This document shows, in pieces, positions 23,774 through 31,906 of a stretch of 35,852 nucleotides of DNA. The DNA comes from a virus, in the IMG/VR virus record IMGVR_UViG_3300044966_000194, positions 1 to 35,852 of that record. One strand, 5' to 3'. The position numbers and the translations under genes are program-made. Within the stretch, counting starts at the first letter, position 1. The number at the start of each line of letters is the position of its first letter. The notes beneath the pieces were generated by a model. The model was not told the DNA's origin and ran no database searches. It saw only the letters and a list, made by a program, of their open reading frames with translations.

Positions 23774-23988
23774 TAGTATGCTCCCTTTTTGGTTCCAACT
23801 TTGCCCATACCATATTGTTGCCGTGCTTGCTTTGTTTTACGCTTACCATCAGCATTAACTTTTGGGCTATACGGAATAGAACCCTCAACACCCTTAGACT
23901 TTTTACCCTTAGGGTAGTTTGATGTTTTTGTCCCCGCCTTAGGTTTAGCATCTGCATGGCTGGACAGAATCTTATATTTAACAGGCAT
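23773..23988 (-). CDS. Small Lys-rich protein
   Basis: 71 residues from ATG 23988, with AGGAG upstream; the longer frame from 24042 crosses the terminator hairpin and is unlikely. Lys/Gly/Ser-rich (AKPKAGTKTSNYPKGKKSK) with no motif. It opens the basic-protein cassette after the terminator-like hairpin. Confidence 0.6.
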   Translation of the reverse strand: MPVKYKILSSHADAKPKAGTKTSNYPKGKKSKGVEGSIPYSPKVNADGKRKTKQARQQYGMGKVGTKKGAY

Positions 23989-24007
23989 AAATGCTCCTAG
24001 ATAGAGA

Positions 24008-24037
24008 AATGGTGGGGAGTTTCTGCTCCCCACCATT
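24008..24037 (-). terminator. 12-bp hairpin before the basic cassette
   Basis: 24008-24019 pairs perfectly with 24026-24037 around a six-base loop. Read leftward it is followed by a T-rich stretch (TTTCTCTATC). It lies between the decoration-type gene and the basic cassette, so it probably reduces transcription after the capsid genes. Confidence 0.6.
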
Positions 24038-24060
24038 ATCAATTTGTTCCCTAGTGGGGA

Positions 24061-24480
24061 TTATGCTCGGTAAATTGAAACCGTGTCTGCGGCAGTGAAC
24101 ACTGCAACATAAGTTGCTGACGATGCTGCTGCAACCGAAAAGGTTGCTGCTACACCAACAAGTGTTACACCCGATGCTCCAGCAGTTACCACGATTGGGT
24201 GGGTTGCTGCGGCGACATTGACAACGGTGAATTGGAAACTTGAACCAACTGCTTCGTCACCAAACGCTGCACCAAGTTCCGCACCAGTTGGTGTGGTCAA
24301 AGTGCGGGACGCTGTTGGTGTCATCGTGTATAGTGTGCGTGCTGCACCAGCAAGAGTTGCTGCAACCTGTACGGTTGCTGCGTCTGTTGCTGCTACTACG
24401 GTTACTTTTTCTTCTTTGGTTGCCCAGTCTGCAAGACGGGTACGGTCAATTGCACCGCTAGTGTTTGAAATAAGTGGCAT
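24061..24480 (-). CDS. Head decoration-type protein, Ala/Val/Thr-rich
   Basis: 139 residues of low-complexity beta-rich sequence (VVAATDAATVQVAATLAGA, FQFTVVNVAAATHPIVVTAG). Position directly after the major capsid gene and composition suggest a capsid decoration or head-fibre protein. No family assigned. Confidence 0.5.
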   Translation of the reverse strand: MPLISNTSGAIDRTRLADWATKEEKVTVVAATDAATVQVAATLAGAARTLYTMTPTASRTLTTPTGAELGAAFGDEAVGSSFQFTVVNVAAATHPIVVTAGASGVTLVGVAATFSVAAASSATYVAVFTAADTVSIYRA

Positions 24481-24527
24481 ATCATTCTCCTAAATTTTTG
24501 AATTTTGTGTTTTTTTTATTATGATAA

Positions 24528-24545
24528 TGGGGGCTTGCGCCCCCA
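24528..24545 (-). other. GC-rich hairpin between capsid and decoration genes
   Basis: TGGGGGC (24528-24534) and GCCCCCA (24539-24545) pair around TTGC. On the transcribed strand an A-tract rather than a U-tract follows, so it is not a normal terminator. mRNA stabilisation or processing between highly expressed capsid genes is possible. Confidence 0.45.
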
Positions 24546-24561
24546 CCATCGGATTACTTAA

Positions 24562-25500
24562 CTAGGCTGTCTTAGCCGTCAACTTGCCTTGCTTTGCAGC
24601 GTTACGGCAGGTGAGGTTTCCGTAGCACATGATGAGTGCATAACGGGCATCCAAGTCCTCAGGACGAACAAACTCGGTTTGTGAGAACCACTTGCCTGAG
24701 TGACCAACCAAGGTTAGGTACTTGCTGTTCAAGAAGTACACAATACCTGCGGTGCAATGCTCATCGTAAACAACAGGAGCAGCCTTGAACAACAGGTTCT
24801 GGAATCCAGCATCTGCGGTCTTGGTGTCGGTGTAACGCAACTGTGGTTGCAACAATGCTTCGTACTTTTCAAACAGAGTCTGGGTTGTGAGAACCATGTC
24901 TGGGTGGTCGTTACCAACAGAAACGCTGTTGTAAGCAGTTGACATTTGTGCGAGGGTCAACGCTGTTGCGGTGTTTTCCTCGTATGAACGCCAGTACTCG
25001 TTACCTGCTGTTGCACGGTTGATACCGCCAACGGTTCCTGAAGCCTCAACGAGGTTTCCAAGACCGTTCCAGTCCTTGTTGCTGTTGCCAGTTCCATCGG
25101 CGTAGAACATGCGGTTGAAACCTTCACGCATTGATTCTTCAGCCTGCATGATTTTGGCTTCCAACAAGTTGATGATTTCTTGTTCACCGTTGTTCTTGGC
25201 TTCTTCAATACCGCTAATTGCGATTGATGCAGCGTACTGCTTCCAATCGTATTCAGCAGCCGTGATGCCAGTTTGTGCGGTCAACGAGATTGAGTCATAA
25301 CCACTGTACGACTTAACAGTTGAACTTTCACCGTAGATGAGTGGCTCAACAATCTTGGTTCCACCGTTAAGCATGCGGATGCGACCCTTATCCTGAAGGA
25401 AGTAGGTCAACGGGCGTGCCGTAAAGATGTTGTCCGTGAGTTGGTCACGATAGTTTGCGAGCGTTGTACTGAGCAACGCATCAAAGTTTGCATTAGACAT
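24562..25500 (-). CDS. Major capsid protein (HK97 fold)
   Basis: 312 residues. The start FDALLSTTLANYRDQLTDNIFTARPLTYFL, the GGTKIVEPLIYG strand, the long helix EQEIINLLEAKIMQAEESMREGFNRMFYADGTG and the WNGLGNLVE loop are standard for this class of capsid proteins. It lies directly after the scaffold and portal genes in transcription order. AGGAG precedes the ATG. Typical length for an HK97-type protein with no delta domain. Confidence 0.85.
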   Translation of the reverse strand: MSNANFDALLSTTLANYRDQLTDNIFTARPLTYFLQDKGRIRMLNGGTKIVEPLIYGESSTVKSYSGYDSISLTAQTGITAAEYDWKQYAASIAISGIEEAKNNGEQEIINLLEAKIMQAEESMREGFNRMFYADGTGNSNKDWNGLGNLVEASGTVGGINRATAGNEYWRSYEENTATALTLAQMSTAYNSVSVGNDHPDMVLTTQTLFEKYEALLQPQLRYTDTKTADAGFQNLLFKAAPVVYDEHCTAGIVYFLNSKYLTLVGHSGKWFSQTEFVRPEDLDARYALIMCYGNLTCRNAAKQGKLTAKTA

Positions 25501-25529
25501 TATGTTCTCCTAAAAGAATGTAGTAGTTT

Positions 25530-26315
25530 TTATTTTGCGCCCATAGAACGCTTGGCTGCTGCCCAAGCCTCAGCGACTGATGTAATGGGTTCAAAAGTTT
25601 CACTAGTTGTGTTAGCCGTAGCGGACGAACCACCCGATACCACACTGGCTTGCCTTTTGGATTCCAACAAAGAGTTTTCTTTCTGCTGTTGGACTTCACG
25701 GGCTTGCCGTTCTAGTTCTGCTTTTGCCATCATTTTATCAAACGCCATCTGCTTGTATGTGCCTTCCAAATCCGTTGAGTTCATCCGCAAAGCGGTTGTA
25801 ACAACTTCATTGATATTGAAATCCTCATATTTGGACTTTAGTCGTTGAACTTCACGCTCAATTTCCTGCTTGGATTGATAATCCTCAAACGATGCAAGAC
25901 GCTTGTCAAGTTCCCGATACTTTTGTTCCGTAGGGTCCAAAGAATCAAAATCTTCACCATCAGCAATCATTTCGTTAACAGCCTGACGGCTGATACCATA
26001 ATGTTTGCTCAACAGGTCAATCGTGGCGGCAGGGTCATTATCTAAAGCCGATTGAAGTGCAGTAGCAAATTGAAACTGTTCTTTTTGCTGTGCAAGTTCT
26101 TGCGTCTTACGAGTATAATCTGCTTGGCGTTGATAACCAGCGAGTGCCTCACTTAGAGGTACTTCCAAATCCTCACCATCTAATTTGATTGGAACTCTAT
26201 AATTAGAATATTCCTCAACAGATAAAACTGGTGTACTTGGGCTTTCTGAAACACCTTCTGTAACGGGTGACCCTTCGGGTTCCACAGACGATGTTGTTAC
26301 GAGTTCATCACTCAT
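25530..26315 (-). CDS. Capsid scaffold protein
   Basis: 261 residues, acidic at the start, with GYQRQADYTRKTQELAQQKEQF and a long charged coiled coil (EDYQSKQEIEREVQRLKSKYED, AELERQAREVQQQ). The C-terminal end (SVAEAWAAAKRSMGAK) is basic and may contact the capsid protein. Portal-scaffold-capsid order and composition make the call safe, although scaffolds share little sequence. Confidence 0.8.
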   Translation of the reverse strand: MSDELVTTSSVEPEGSPVTEGVSESPSTPVLSVEEYSNYRVPIKLDGEDLEVPLSEALAGYQRQADYTRKTQELAQQKEQFQFATALQSALDNDPAATIDLLSKHYGISRQAVNEMIADGEDFDSLDPTEQKYRELDKRLASFEDYQSKQEIEREVQRLKSKYEDFNINEVVTTALRMNSTDLEGTYKQMAFDKMMAKAELERQAREVQQQKENSLLESKRQASVVSGGSSATANTTSETFEPITSVAEAWAAAKRSMGAK

Positions 26316-26372
26316 TATGTTATTTCTCCTAGAGTCCTAGTTGGTTGCTCTACATATGAAATTGCTGTTCCT

Positions 26373-28136
26373 TTATGCCATTGGCGGCATCTGTCCTTGC
26401 TGTGCAAGCATCGCTTGCAACATGGCAGGGTCACCAGTTAAGGGACCAGCACCTTGTTCAGCAGGGACAGGAGGGGGTTCTGGTGGCATTGGTGGTGCGC
26501 TAGCACCACCAATCTCAGGAGCCATAGGAGGTTGCTGTTGCATTATGAACTCGTCAGGGTTCTTAACACCAAAGCCCTGTTGTAGCACATAGGCGGCAAG
26601 TTTGCCCATATCTATGATTCCTGCTCCAGCGAACGGAGCCATAGCGTCAACCATCTGTAATGCCATCTGTCGGCGGAAAGATTCGTTGTTTGGCTGTGTT
26701 GAACCAGCAACTACTTCAAAGTCAAAGTCACCTTCCAAATAGTCACGGTCAAACTGAACCCAAACAGGCTCACCATCTTTACCTGTGATACGGGCTACCT
26801 GCTCACCTGACATATATTGTTGCGCCAAGGCAACCATACGGCGACCCACTTCGCTGATGGCTTGTTCAACCATAGCCAACTTGTCAGCAGTACGAGCATT
26901 GCTTGCATCTTGCACCAAAGCGGACTCGGTTGCGGTACGGCGAATTTCGCTAGTGCCGCCACGCTGGATTTCTGACACACCTGATACACGGTCAATGTCA
27001 GCAATGATAGTGGAGGTTTGGTCATAGAAATCTGGTGGGTTAATTACAGCAGGGAAGTTCGCTACAACACCACTCAGGGCTTCGTCACTGATTACTGGGA
27101 CCATCACATTGTCGTCATCAGACTCCAATGCTTGGCGACCCATATTGTCAAACGCCGATTCCTTATACAGGTATTTGCGTGAATACTTTTTACGGTGATT
27201 CATCATTTGGGTTCGGGTTTCATTCAACTCTTTTTGCAAAGGTTCAATGGATTCCAAATCGCCAATAGGGTAAAAATGGTCAGGGACATCATAATTACGC
27301 AACATAACAAACGGCTGACCAAACGAGTATGGCATTGGGATTGGCTTGACCAAGAAGTTTTCTGCACCTTCACAGAACACACTCATTGATTTTGCGGCAA
27401 CATCATAGAACTCAAAAATTTCGGCGTAACCTTCATTTTTGTCGTTAATCTTTTTGCGGCTTGGGTCATCGGCATAACGGCTAACAGCCATAATCTGCAC
27501 TTCGTCCCTAGCAACTTTGGTGTAACGCTTATCGTTTTTAACATCAGCAATAGGGCGGCGGATACGCTGAGCAATCCATTTGATGTCACGCATGCTGGTT
27601 GCATCAGGGTCCACGAACACATCCATAGGGCTAACACGCTCTGCGAAAGGGCTGTCCTCTAGGATTATGGTTGTGGATGTCATTTCTCCACCCTCTACAG
27701 GGTCAGATACTTCTGTTTCCTGTCCAACTGTTTCTTCTTCAACGAAACGATATCCACTCTTAATCCAACCATGACCACAAATCAAAGAGTCTTTTACTGC
27801 ACGGCGGAACTCGGTACGGATATCACGATGCTTCCACCAATAGTTGACAACCGCTTCAGCGATGACAGCGTTGGCTGCGTTTTCTGGTTTAACAGCGTTA
27901 ACAGCAATCTTAGGGAAGTTAACTGAAATGTTTGGGGCAATAATGTTAACAGTTGCAAAAGCAATATTAACTAGCAGTCTGTCCTCGTCACGATAGTCCT
28001 CATATTGATGACCTTTATATAGGTCTGTGAGCCTACGCCAAACAGCATCATAACCTTCGTCTTTACGCCAACGCTTAGATGCTTCTAAGCGTTGCTTGTA
28101 TGCTTTAAGTTGGTCTGCTGCTGATTTCTTAGCCAT
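26373..28136 (-). CDS. Portal protein
   Basis: 587 residues. N-terminal WRRLTDLYKGHQYEDYRDEDRLLVNIAFATVNIIAPNI and the VKDSLICGHGWIKSGYRF block are portal hallmarks of this group. The GVSEIQRGGTSEIRRTATESALVQDA segment is the conserved stem region. The Pro/Gln-rich end (EIGGASAPPMPPEPPPVP) is a flexible tail. An 11-bp perfect hairpin lies in the coding DNA at 28069-28094. Confidence 0.85.
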   Translation of the reverse strand: MAKKSAADQLKAYKQRLEASKRWRKDEGYDAVWRRLTDLYKGHQYEDYRDEDRLLVNIAFATVNIIAPNISVNFPKIAVNAVKPENAANAVIAEAVVNYWWKHRDIRTEFRRAVKDSLICGHGWIKSGYRFVEEETVGQETEVSDPVEGGEMTSTTIILEDSPFAERVSPMDVFVDPDATSMRDIKWIAQRIRRPIADVKNDKRYTKVARDEVQIMAVSRYADDPSRKKINDKNEGYAEIFEFYDVAAKSMSVFCEGAENFLVKPIPMPYSFGQPFVMLRNYDVPDHFYPIGDLESIEPLQKELNETRTQMMNHRKKYSRKYLYKESAFDNMGRQALESDDDNVMVPVISDEALSGVVANFPAVINPPDFYDQTSTIIADIDRVSGVSEIQRGGTSEIRRTATESALVQDASNARTADKLAMVEQAISEVGRRMVALAQQYMSGEQVARITGKDGEPVWVQFDRDYLEGDFDFEVVAGSTQPNNESFRRQMALQMVDAMAPFAGAGIIDMGKLAAYVLQQGFGVKNPDEFIMQQQPPMAPEIGGASAPPMPPEPPPVPAEQGAGPLTGDPAMLQAMLAQQGQMPPMA

Positions 28137-28402
28137 TATTTTGTCCTTCTAACATTCTTAGCCTTTGAGGCAACACGCTTGGCAGCGAGTTCACGCTCAG
28201 CCTTTTCAAACGCCTGACTAAAACCTTTTGTAGTTCCATAATGAGCCTTGTAAGCATCTTTAGCCCACCAAACAGCATTATCTCTAGCCTTCTTTGTGTT
28301 ACCAGCCTTATATGCGGATTTCAAAGATTTGTTTACATATAGACGCAACTCACCTTTAATAGGTTTAATGATGTCATCTATTCCTCGTTTTTTACTTGCC
28401 AT
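28136..28402 (-). CDS. Small basic protein with GIDDIIKP start
   Basis: 88 residues from ATG 28402 (AAGGA six bases upstream); the eight extra residues of the longer frame lack support. The start MASKKRGIDDIIKPIKGE echoes the openings of the two basic proteins at 22852 and 23154, about 5 kb away. The rest is Lys/Ala/Tyr-rich. Possibly a capsid-interior or portal-associated factor. Confidence 0.6.
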   Translation of the reverse strand: MASKKRGIDDIIKPIKGELRLYVNKSLKSAYKAGNTKKARDNAVWWAKDAYKAHYGTTKGFSQAFEKAERELAAKRVASKAKNVRRTK

Positions 28403-28598
28403 CTTTTTGTCCTTCATGCCAACCAATATGGTTATCCAGTTTGCTACCTATTTTGTCAACCTTAGACCCGATAACCCGAAGAAGGACTTGCCCTTGTGCG
28501 TGTTGGTCGGTGTTTTCTTTACGAAGTTTTTGTAAGACAACCACGACTGGTCCCATGATGACGGCAACGATGATTGGGACCCATACGGATGAAAGCAT
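28392..28598 (-). CDS. Small single-TM protein (DUF2746-like)
   Basis: 68 residues. A hydrophobic N-terminal helix (about 5-24, VWVPIIVAVIMGPVVVVL) is followed by a charged helix and IGSKVDKIGSKLDNHIGWHEG. This resembles small phage membrane proteins I know as DUF2746. A lysis or head-assembly role is possible. It overlaps the next gene by 11 bases. Confidence 0.55.
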   Translation of the reverse strand: MLSSVWVPIIVAVIMGPVVVVLQKLRKENTDQHAQGQVLLRVIGSKVDKIGSKLDNHIGWHEGQKDGK

Positions 28599-28604
28599 GA
28601 TTCA

Positions 28605-28826
28605 TTACATCCAGTTCGTGACTGGCTCTGCGTTGTACCCGTTGATTTTAGCCTGTTCCACAGTTTGACGCTGACGCTCAGCGACAGTAGGACCATGAAA
28701 ATCTTCTTTACCATAAGTGAATCCCAATCTGACGGTTTTAATATGACATGCAAAACAGACTTCGCCCCTGCGGGGAAGTTCGTCTGAAACAAAGGTTTTG
28801 TCACAATTTGTGCATTTAAACATCAT
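28605..28826 (-). CDS. Zinc-finger miniprotein next to terminase
   Basis: 73 residues, starting MMFKCTNCDKTF, with CxxC and a later CFACH giving a Cys4/His zinc site. The rest is polar. It sits between the terminase and portal genes. A helper of packaging or transcription is conceivable; no family assigned. Confidence 0.6.
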   Translation of the reverse strand: MMFKCTNCDKTFVSDELPRRGEVCFACHIKTVRLGFTYGKEDFHGPTVAERQRQTVEQAKINGYNAEPVTNWM

Positions 28827-28851
28827 AATAGTACTGAATCTGTTCCTAAGA

Positions 28852-30450
28852 TTAAAAAGGTGTTCGTTTTCTTACATTATGGGAACCAAGAAACATCCGA
28901 TTCTCACCCTGACCACTAAAAAGGTGTTGCTCCCACCACATTAAACTATTCTTTGGCAAAGAAACATCACCACGATATTCAGGCAACCAAACATACTTCA
29001 ACATCTGGTTGGCGATAGCCAAACTTATAATTCTGTCGTCATGTGGGCTACCAGACATACGACCATTCTCCTTGCGAACAAATGTTCGCAACTCGCCCAA
29101 AGTCTTAGCACACAATATGATTATACCCTCATCACGGATAGCGGCACTAAGTTCGTCAATAGCCAACGGCTTACTAGAGGATGTGGTTCTCCAACCCAAC
29201 ACATCACTAGGGTCAGCACGGACAGCATTAAGGCGGCGTTGTTTATAAAGATTCTTATAACCATGCTTCTGTGCAGCCTTCAGGGTTGTCAGACCGTGGT
29301 TGTTGCTTTCAATACCCAACAAACCTGTGTTGTACCACCAACCTATTTCAGCCAACAGTTCACCAAACAAGTCAGGTTCAATATGTCCATGCCAATGAGC
29401 AACCACTAGCCCTGTGGCTGCGTCAACTACATGGGCGGAACTGTAGTCACCATAACTAAGTCCTTCAGCGACATCGGCTCCAATCACATATGTTCCACCA
29501 ATCTCAGGATGGGACCAAACTTCTAGTTCACCGTTTTCTTGAAAACGGAACTCACCATTACCATCAGAATATAAATGATAGTAACCAACATGACCATCCT
29601 CTGGTTCCATGCTGTTCAGCATGTCAATATCAAAAACAGGGTTACCTGATTTGATGAACGCCTCCTCAGGGAAGCGTGGATATTCTTGGTGCATCTGCCA
29701 AGATTGCATGTTACGGCTCTTAGCCTCATACCAATCTTCGTTACGCTCACCATCAGCATCCCAAGGATAAAAGATTCCTTTAAACTTGTTTGACCCTGTT
29801 TGTGAACCAACCCACAGTTGATGAAAAAAGTTTCCCGAACCATTAGCAGTGGACAAACCAACAACACGACCACCGACATCGGTAATAGGTTCAATAGAAG
29901 CCCACGCTTCTTCAGGGTTAGGCAAAAACGCCCACTCGTCCACAATAACCAAATACACCGACTCACCACGAGCAGGGTCGCTGCCCGATGGTAGCGACTC
30001 AATAGCAGACTCGTTATCAAACATCATTTTAAGTTGATGGTCAGTAGTTTGCCTAGGTCCACGCTCTTTCATCCACTGTGGAATAAAACGGTAACCATAC
30101 TTGCTCTTGGCAAGCAACTTTACAGATTCACGCTCGGTACGGGACAACATAACAACAAAACGGTCAGGAGCAAAGAACACCAACCAGAAAGCGTATGCGG
30201 CAGCCAAAGTAGAAAACCCAATCTGACGGGCTTTCAACACAATTGTGTAACGCTCTGACATCCAAGTTTTAACTGTGTCAATTTGCGAGTCACGCAAATT
30301 AAACTTTATACGACCCTTCTCAGGATGTTTAATACACCAAAAAGTTTCACAAAAATATGTGAAAGCCTCTAGTTGTTGTTCAATTGTTGCTTTCTCAGGA
30401 CCACGACATTTCCTCCACTCTTTTTCATTTATAAGTGCGTTTAAATCCAT
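28852..30450 (-). CDS. terL: Terminase large subunit
   Basis: 532 residues. ATPase: KARQIGFST (73-81) is the adenine/Walker A-type motif, VYLVIVDEWAF (165-175) is Walker B with the catalytic Glu, and GLSTANG (198-204) is the coupling motif. Nuclease: YVIGADVAEG with D326 and a later SPHDDRIISLA. It cuts and translocates DNA into the procapsid. No small terminase subunit was recognised nearby. The start overlaps the end of the lysozyme-like gene by 10 bases. Confidence 0.9.
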   Translation of the reverse strand: MDLNALINEKEWRKCRGPEKATIEQQLEAFTYFCETFWCIKHPEKGRIKFNLRDSQIDTVKTWMSERYTIVLKARQIGFSTLAAAYAFWLVFFAPDRFVVMLSRTERESVKLLAKSKYGYRFIPQWMKERGPRQTTDHQLKMMFDNESAIESLPSGSDPARGESVYLVIVDEWAFLPNPEEAWASIEPITDVGGRVVGLSTANGSGNFFHQLWVGSQTGSNKFKGIFYPWDADGERNEDWYEAKSRNMQSWQMHQEYPRFPEEAFIKSGNPVFDIDMLNSMEPEDGHVGYYHLYSDGNGEFRFQENGELEVWSHPEIGGTYVIGADVAEGLSYGDYSSAHVVDAATGLVVAHWHGHIEPDLFGELLAEIGWWYNTGLLGIESNNHGLTTLKAAQKHGYKNLYKQRRLNAVRADPSDVLGWRTTSSSKPLAIDELSAAIRDEGIIILCAKTLGELRTFVRKENGRMSGSPHDDRIISLAIANQMLKYVWLPEYRGDVSLPKNSLMWWEQHLFSGQGENRMFLGSHNVRKRTPF

Positions 30451-30872
30451 GTAGGTTCACCACCCCATGGACCGAAACCATCACCATAACGATTATGAGC
30501 ATAATCATAAATAGCCATAAAGGCTTTAGCAGAGACAACAGGATTATAAAGTTGATGGCATTTGTTTAGTACACCAGCATCCTGAAGGAAACCCTGTTTC
30601 GTGTATCGGTTTGGTTTACACCAAAACTTGTTAATCTGAAACAACCCAACCGAACCACCATTAGGGTCCTTGCGGTTAATGTTCTTAGACTTACATCTGG
30701 ATTCACGCCACATAATATAGTCCACTTGAAGAATCATTTTATCGCTATCTGCAATAATGCGAGTAATGCCTTCCATTTGTGGACACCTGAGGTTCAGTGG
30801 TTTCTTTGCAGAAACACTGGTGGGTGAAAAAAACATGCCAATAATTAATGAGATAACAAAAAATTTCCTCAT
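30441..30872 (-). CDS. Secreted lysozyme/transglycosylase-like protein
   Basis: 143 residues. A hydrophobic signal segment (about 4-22) ends in SVSA. WRESRC puts a likely catalytic Glu at E57, and the GLFQIN motif (76-81) follows. These are features of SLT/goose-lysozyme folds that cut the glycan of peptidoglycan. Several Cys (C30, C60, C85 and others) could form disulfides outside the membrane. It lies beside the M15 peptidase and holin, fitting a lysis role. Confidence 0.7.
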   Translation of the reverse strand: MRKFFVISLIIGMFFSPTSVSAKKPLNLRCPQMEGITRIIADSDKMILQVDYIMWRESRCKSKNINRKDPNGGSVGLFQINKFWCKPNRYTKQGFLQDAGVLNKCHQLYNPVVSAKAFMAIYDYAHNRYGDGFGPWGGEPTWI

Positions 30873-30910
30873 AATTTCCTATCTGTGCAAACAATTGCAC
30901 ATCGGGGATA

Positions 30911-31456
30911 TTACTTGCTAGATTCCTTCCAAGCCACAACGGCTTCAGGTGTAGCATCACCTGCAACATAACGAATATGCCAAGGTTCGGCAGGAACTAC
31001 TTCCCAACTAAAACCAAACTTGGCAATGTTATTAAACATCCATTCCAAAATCTTACCATTAGCACCAGCGACATCCACCGCAATACCCAACATATGTTTA
31101 GAACAATTCTTTGGGTCATCATTAGGAGCCGCTAAAGGTGCAAAACCTTTTTTAAGATACCATTTAACACCATTCCAAGTGCGTGTCACCGCACCAGCAA
31201 TAGGTTCCTTCTGATATCTTTGAACAAAACCTGCGGTTTGCTGTGCAATACTGCGGAACATGTCACCTGCACTACTGGGAGATAACTTTATGCCATCAAC
31301 CTTAGCAGCAGCAACCATCGCTTCCCACGCATCAGCCGCACACAACTCTAATTTACCACCACCCGAAACCTTACGAAGCATGCTAGGGAGAACCTCAGAC
31401 GGTTTTTTACCTTTTAGATGCTGGCAAGATTTAACGGGGGTGATAAACAGTTTCAT
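30911..31456 (-). CDS. Peptidase M15-type endolysin (D,D-peptidase-like)
   Basis: 181 residues. SKHMLGIAVDV supplies H121 and D128, and EPWHIRYV supplies E157 and H160, the zinc and catalytic residues of M15 (VanY-like) peptidases that cut peptidoglycan cross-bridges. It lacks a signal peptide, so a holin route to the wall is likely. A perfect 7-bp hairpin lies just after its stop (30884-30901). Confidence 0.78.
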   Translation of the reverse strand: MKLFITPVKSCQHLKGKKPSEVLPSMLRKVSGGGKLELCAADAWEAMVAAAKVDGIKLSPSSAGDMFRSIAQQTAGFVQRYQKEPIAGAVTRTWNGVKWYLKKGFAPLAAPNDDPKNCSKHMLGIAVDVAGANGKILEWMFNNIAKFGFSWEVVPAEPWHIRYVAGDATPEAVVAWKESSK

Positions 31457-31728
31457 TACTTTGTTACAGCCTTAGCAACTTTCTTGGCTGCAATCTTCTT
31501 AGGGGTTGCACCAAACGCTGCATTAATTTCATCTCTGGTAAGAACACCATCAATGCTTGCCTTTGCAAGTTGTTCTGCAACCTTGAAAATGGATACTGCG
31601 CCAGCGATAAGAGCCGACTTCCACACTTCTAGGTCTGGGGCGATAATTGCAGCACCAGTTACCACGCCAAGGGCGTTGGTAAGAAAAAGTGCAACAATTC
31701 TTCCTGCAATGTCTTTTGCCTTATTCAT
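31456..31728 (-). CDS. Holin
   Basis: 90 residues from ATG 31728 (AAGGAG upstream). Two hydrophobic segments (about 8-29 and 36-52) and a Lys-rich tail fit a class II holin. The DGVLTRDEINAAFG block near the end is common in actinophage holins. Directly before the M15 endolysin gene in transcription order. Confidence 0.72.
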   Translation of the reverse strand: MNKAKDIAGRIVALFLTNALGVVTGAAIIAPDLEVWKSALIAGAVSIFKVAEQLAKASIDGVLTRDEINAAFGATPKKIAAKKVAKAVTK

Positions 31729-31888
31729 TTTTCTCCTTAATAAATACACCAACAAGGTGTACGGTTAATGCTACTAGGGTAATTTGCCAACCCAAAGAAC
31801 GGGTATTGCCAGACAGGGTAATTAAAACCATGCCTGTTCCAGCCAAAGTCCAAGTAAGACCATGAATCTCAGAAAAAAACCTTTTCAC
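31721..31888 (-). CDS. 55-residue two-helix membrane peptide, possible second holin/antiholin
   Basis: GTG start at 31888; the upstream in-frame stop is close and no strong ribosome site is seen. Two hydrophobic segments (about 11-27 and 32-50) are joined by a short polar turn (SGNTRSLG), with charged ends. It overlaps the holin gene by eight bases, so translation may be coupled. It fits between the surface protein and the holin. Confidence 0.5.
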   Translation of the reverse strand: MKRFFSEIHGLTWTLAGTGMVLITLSGNTRSLGWQITLVALTVHLVGVFIKEKNE

Positions 31889-31906
31889 CTTAATAGGCTA
31901 ATTGTT

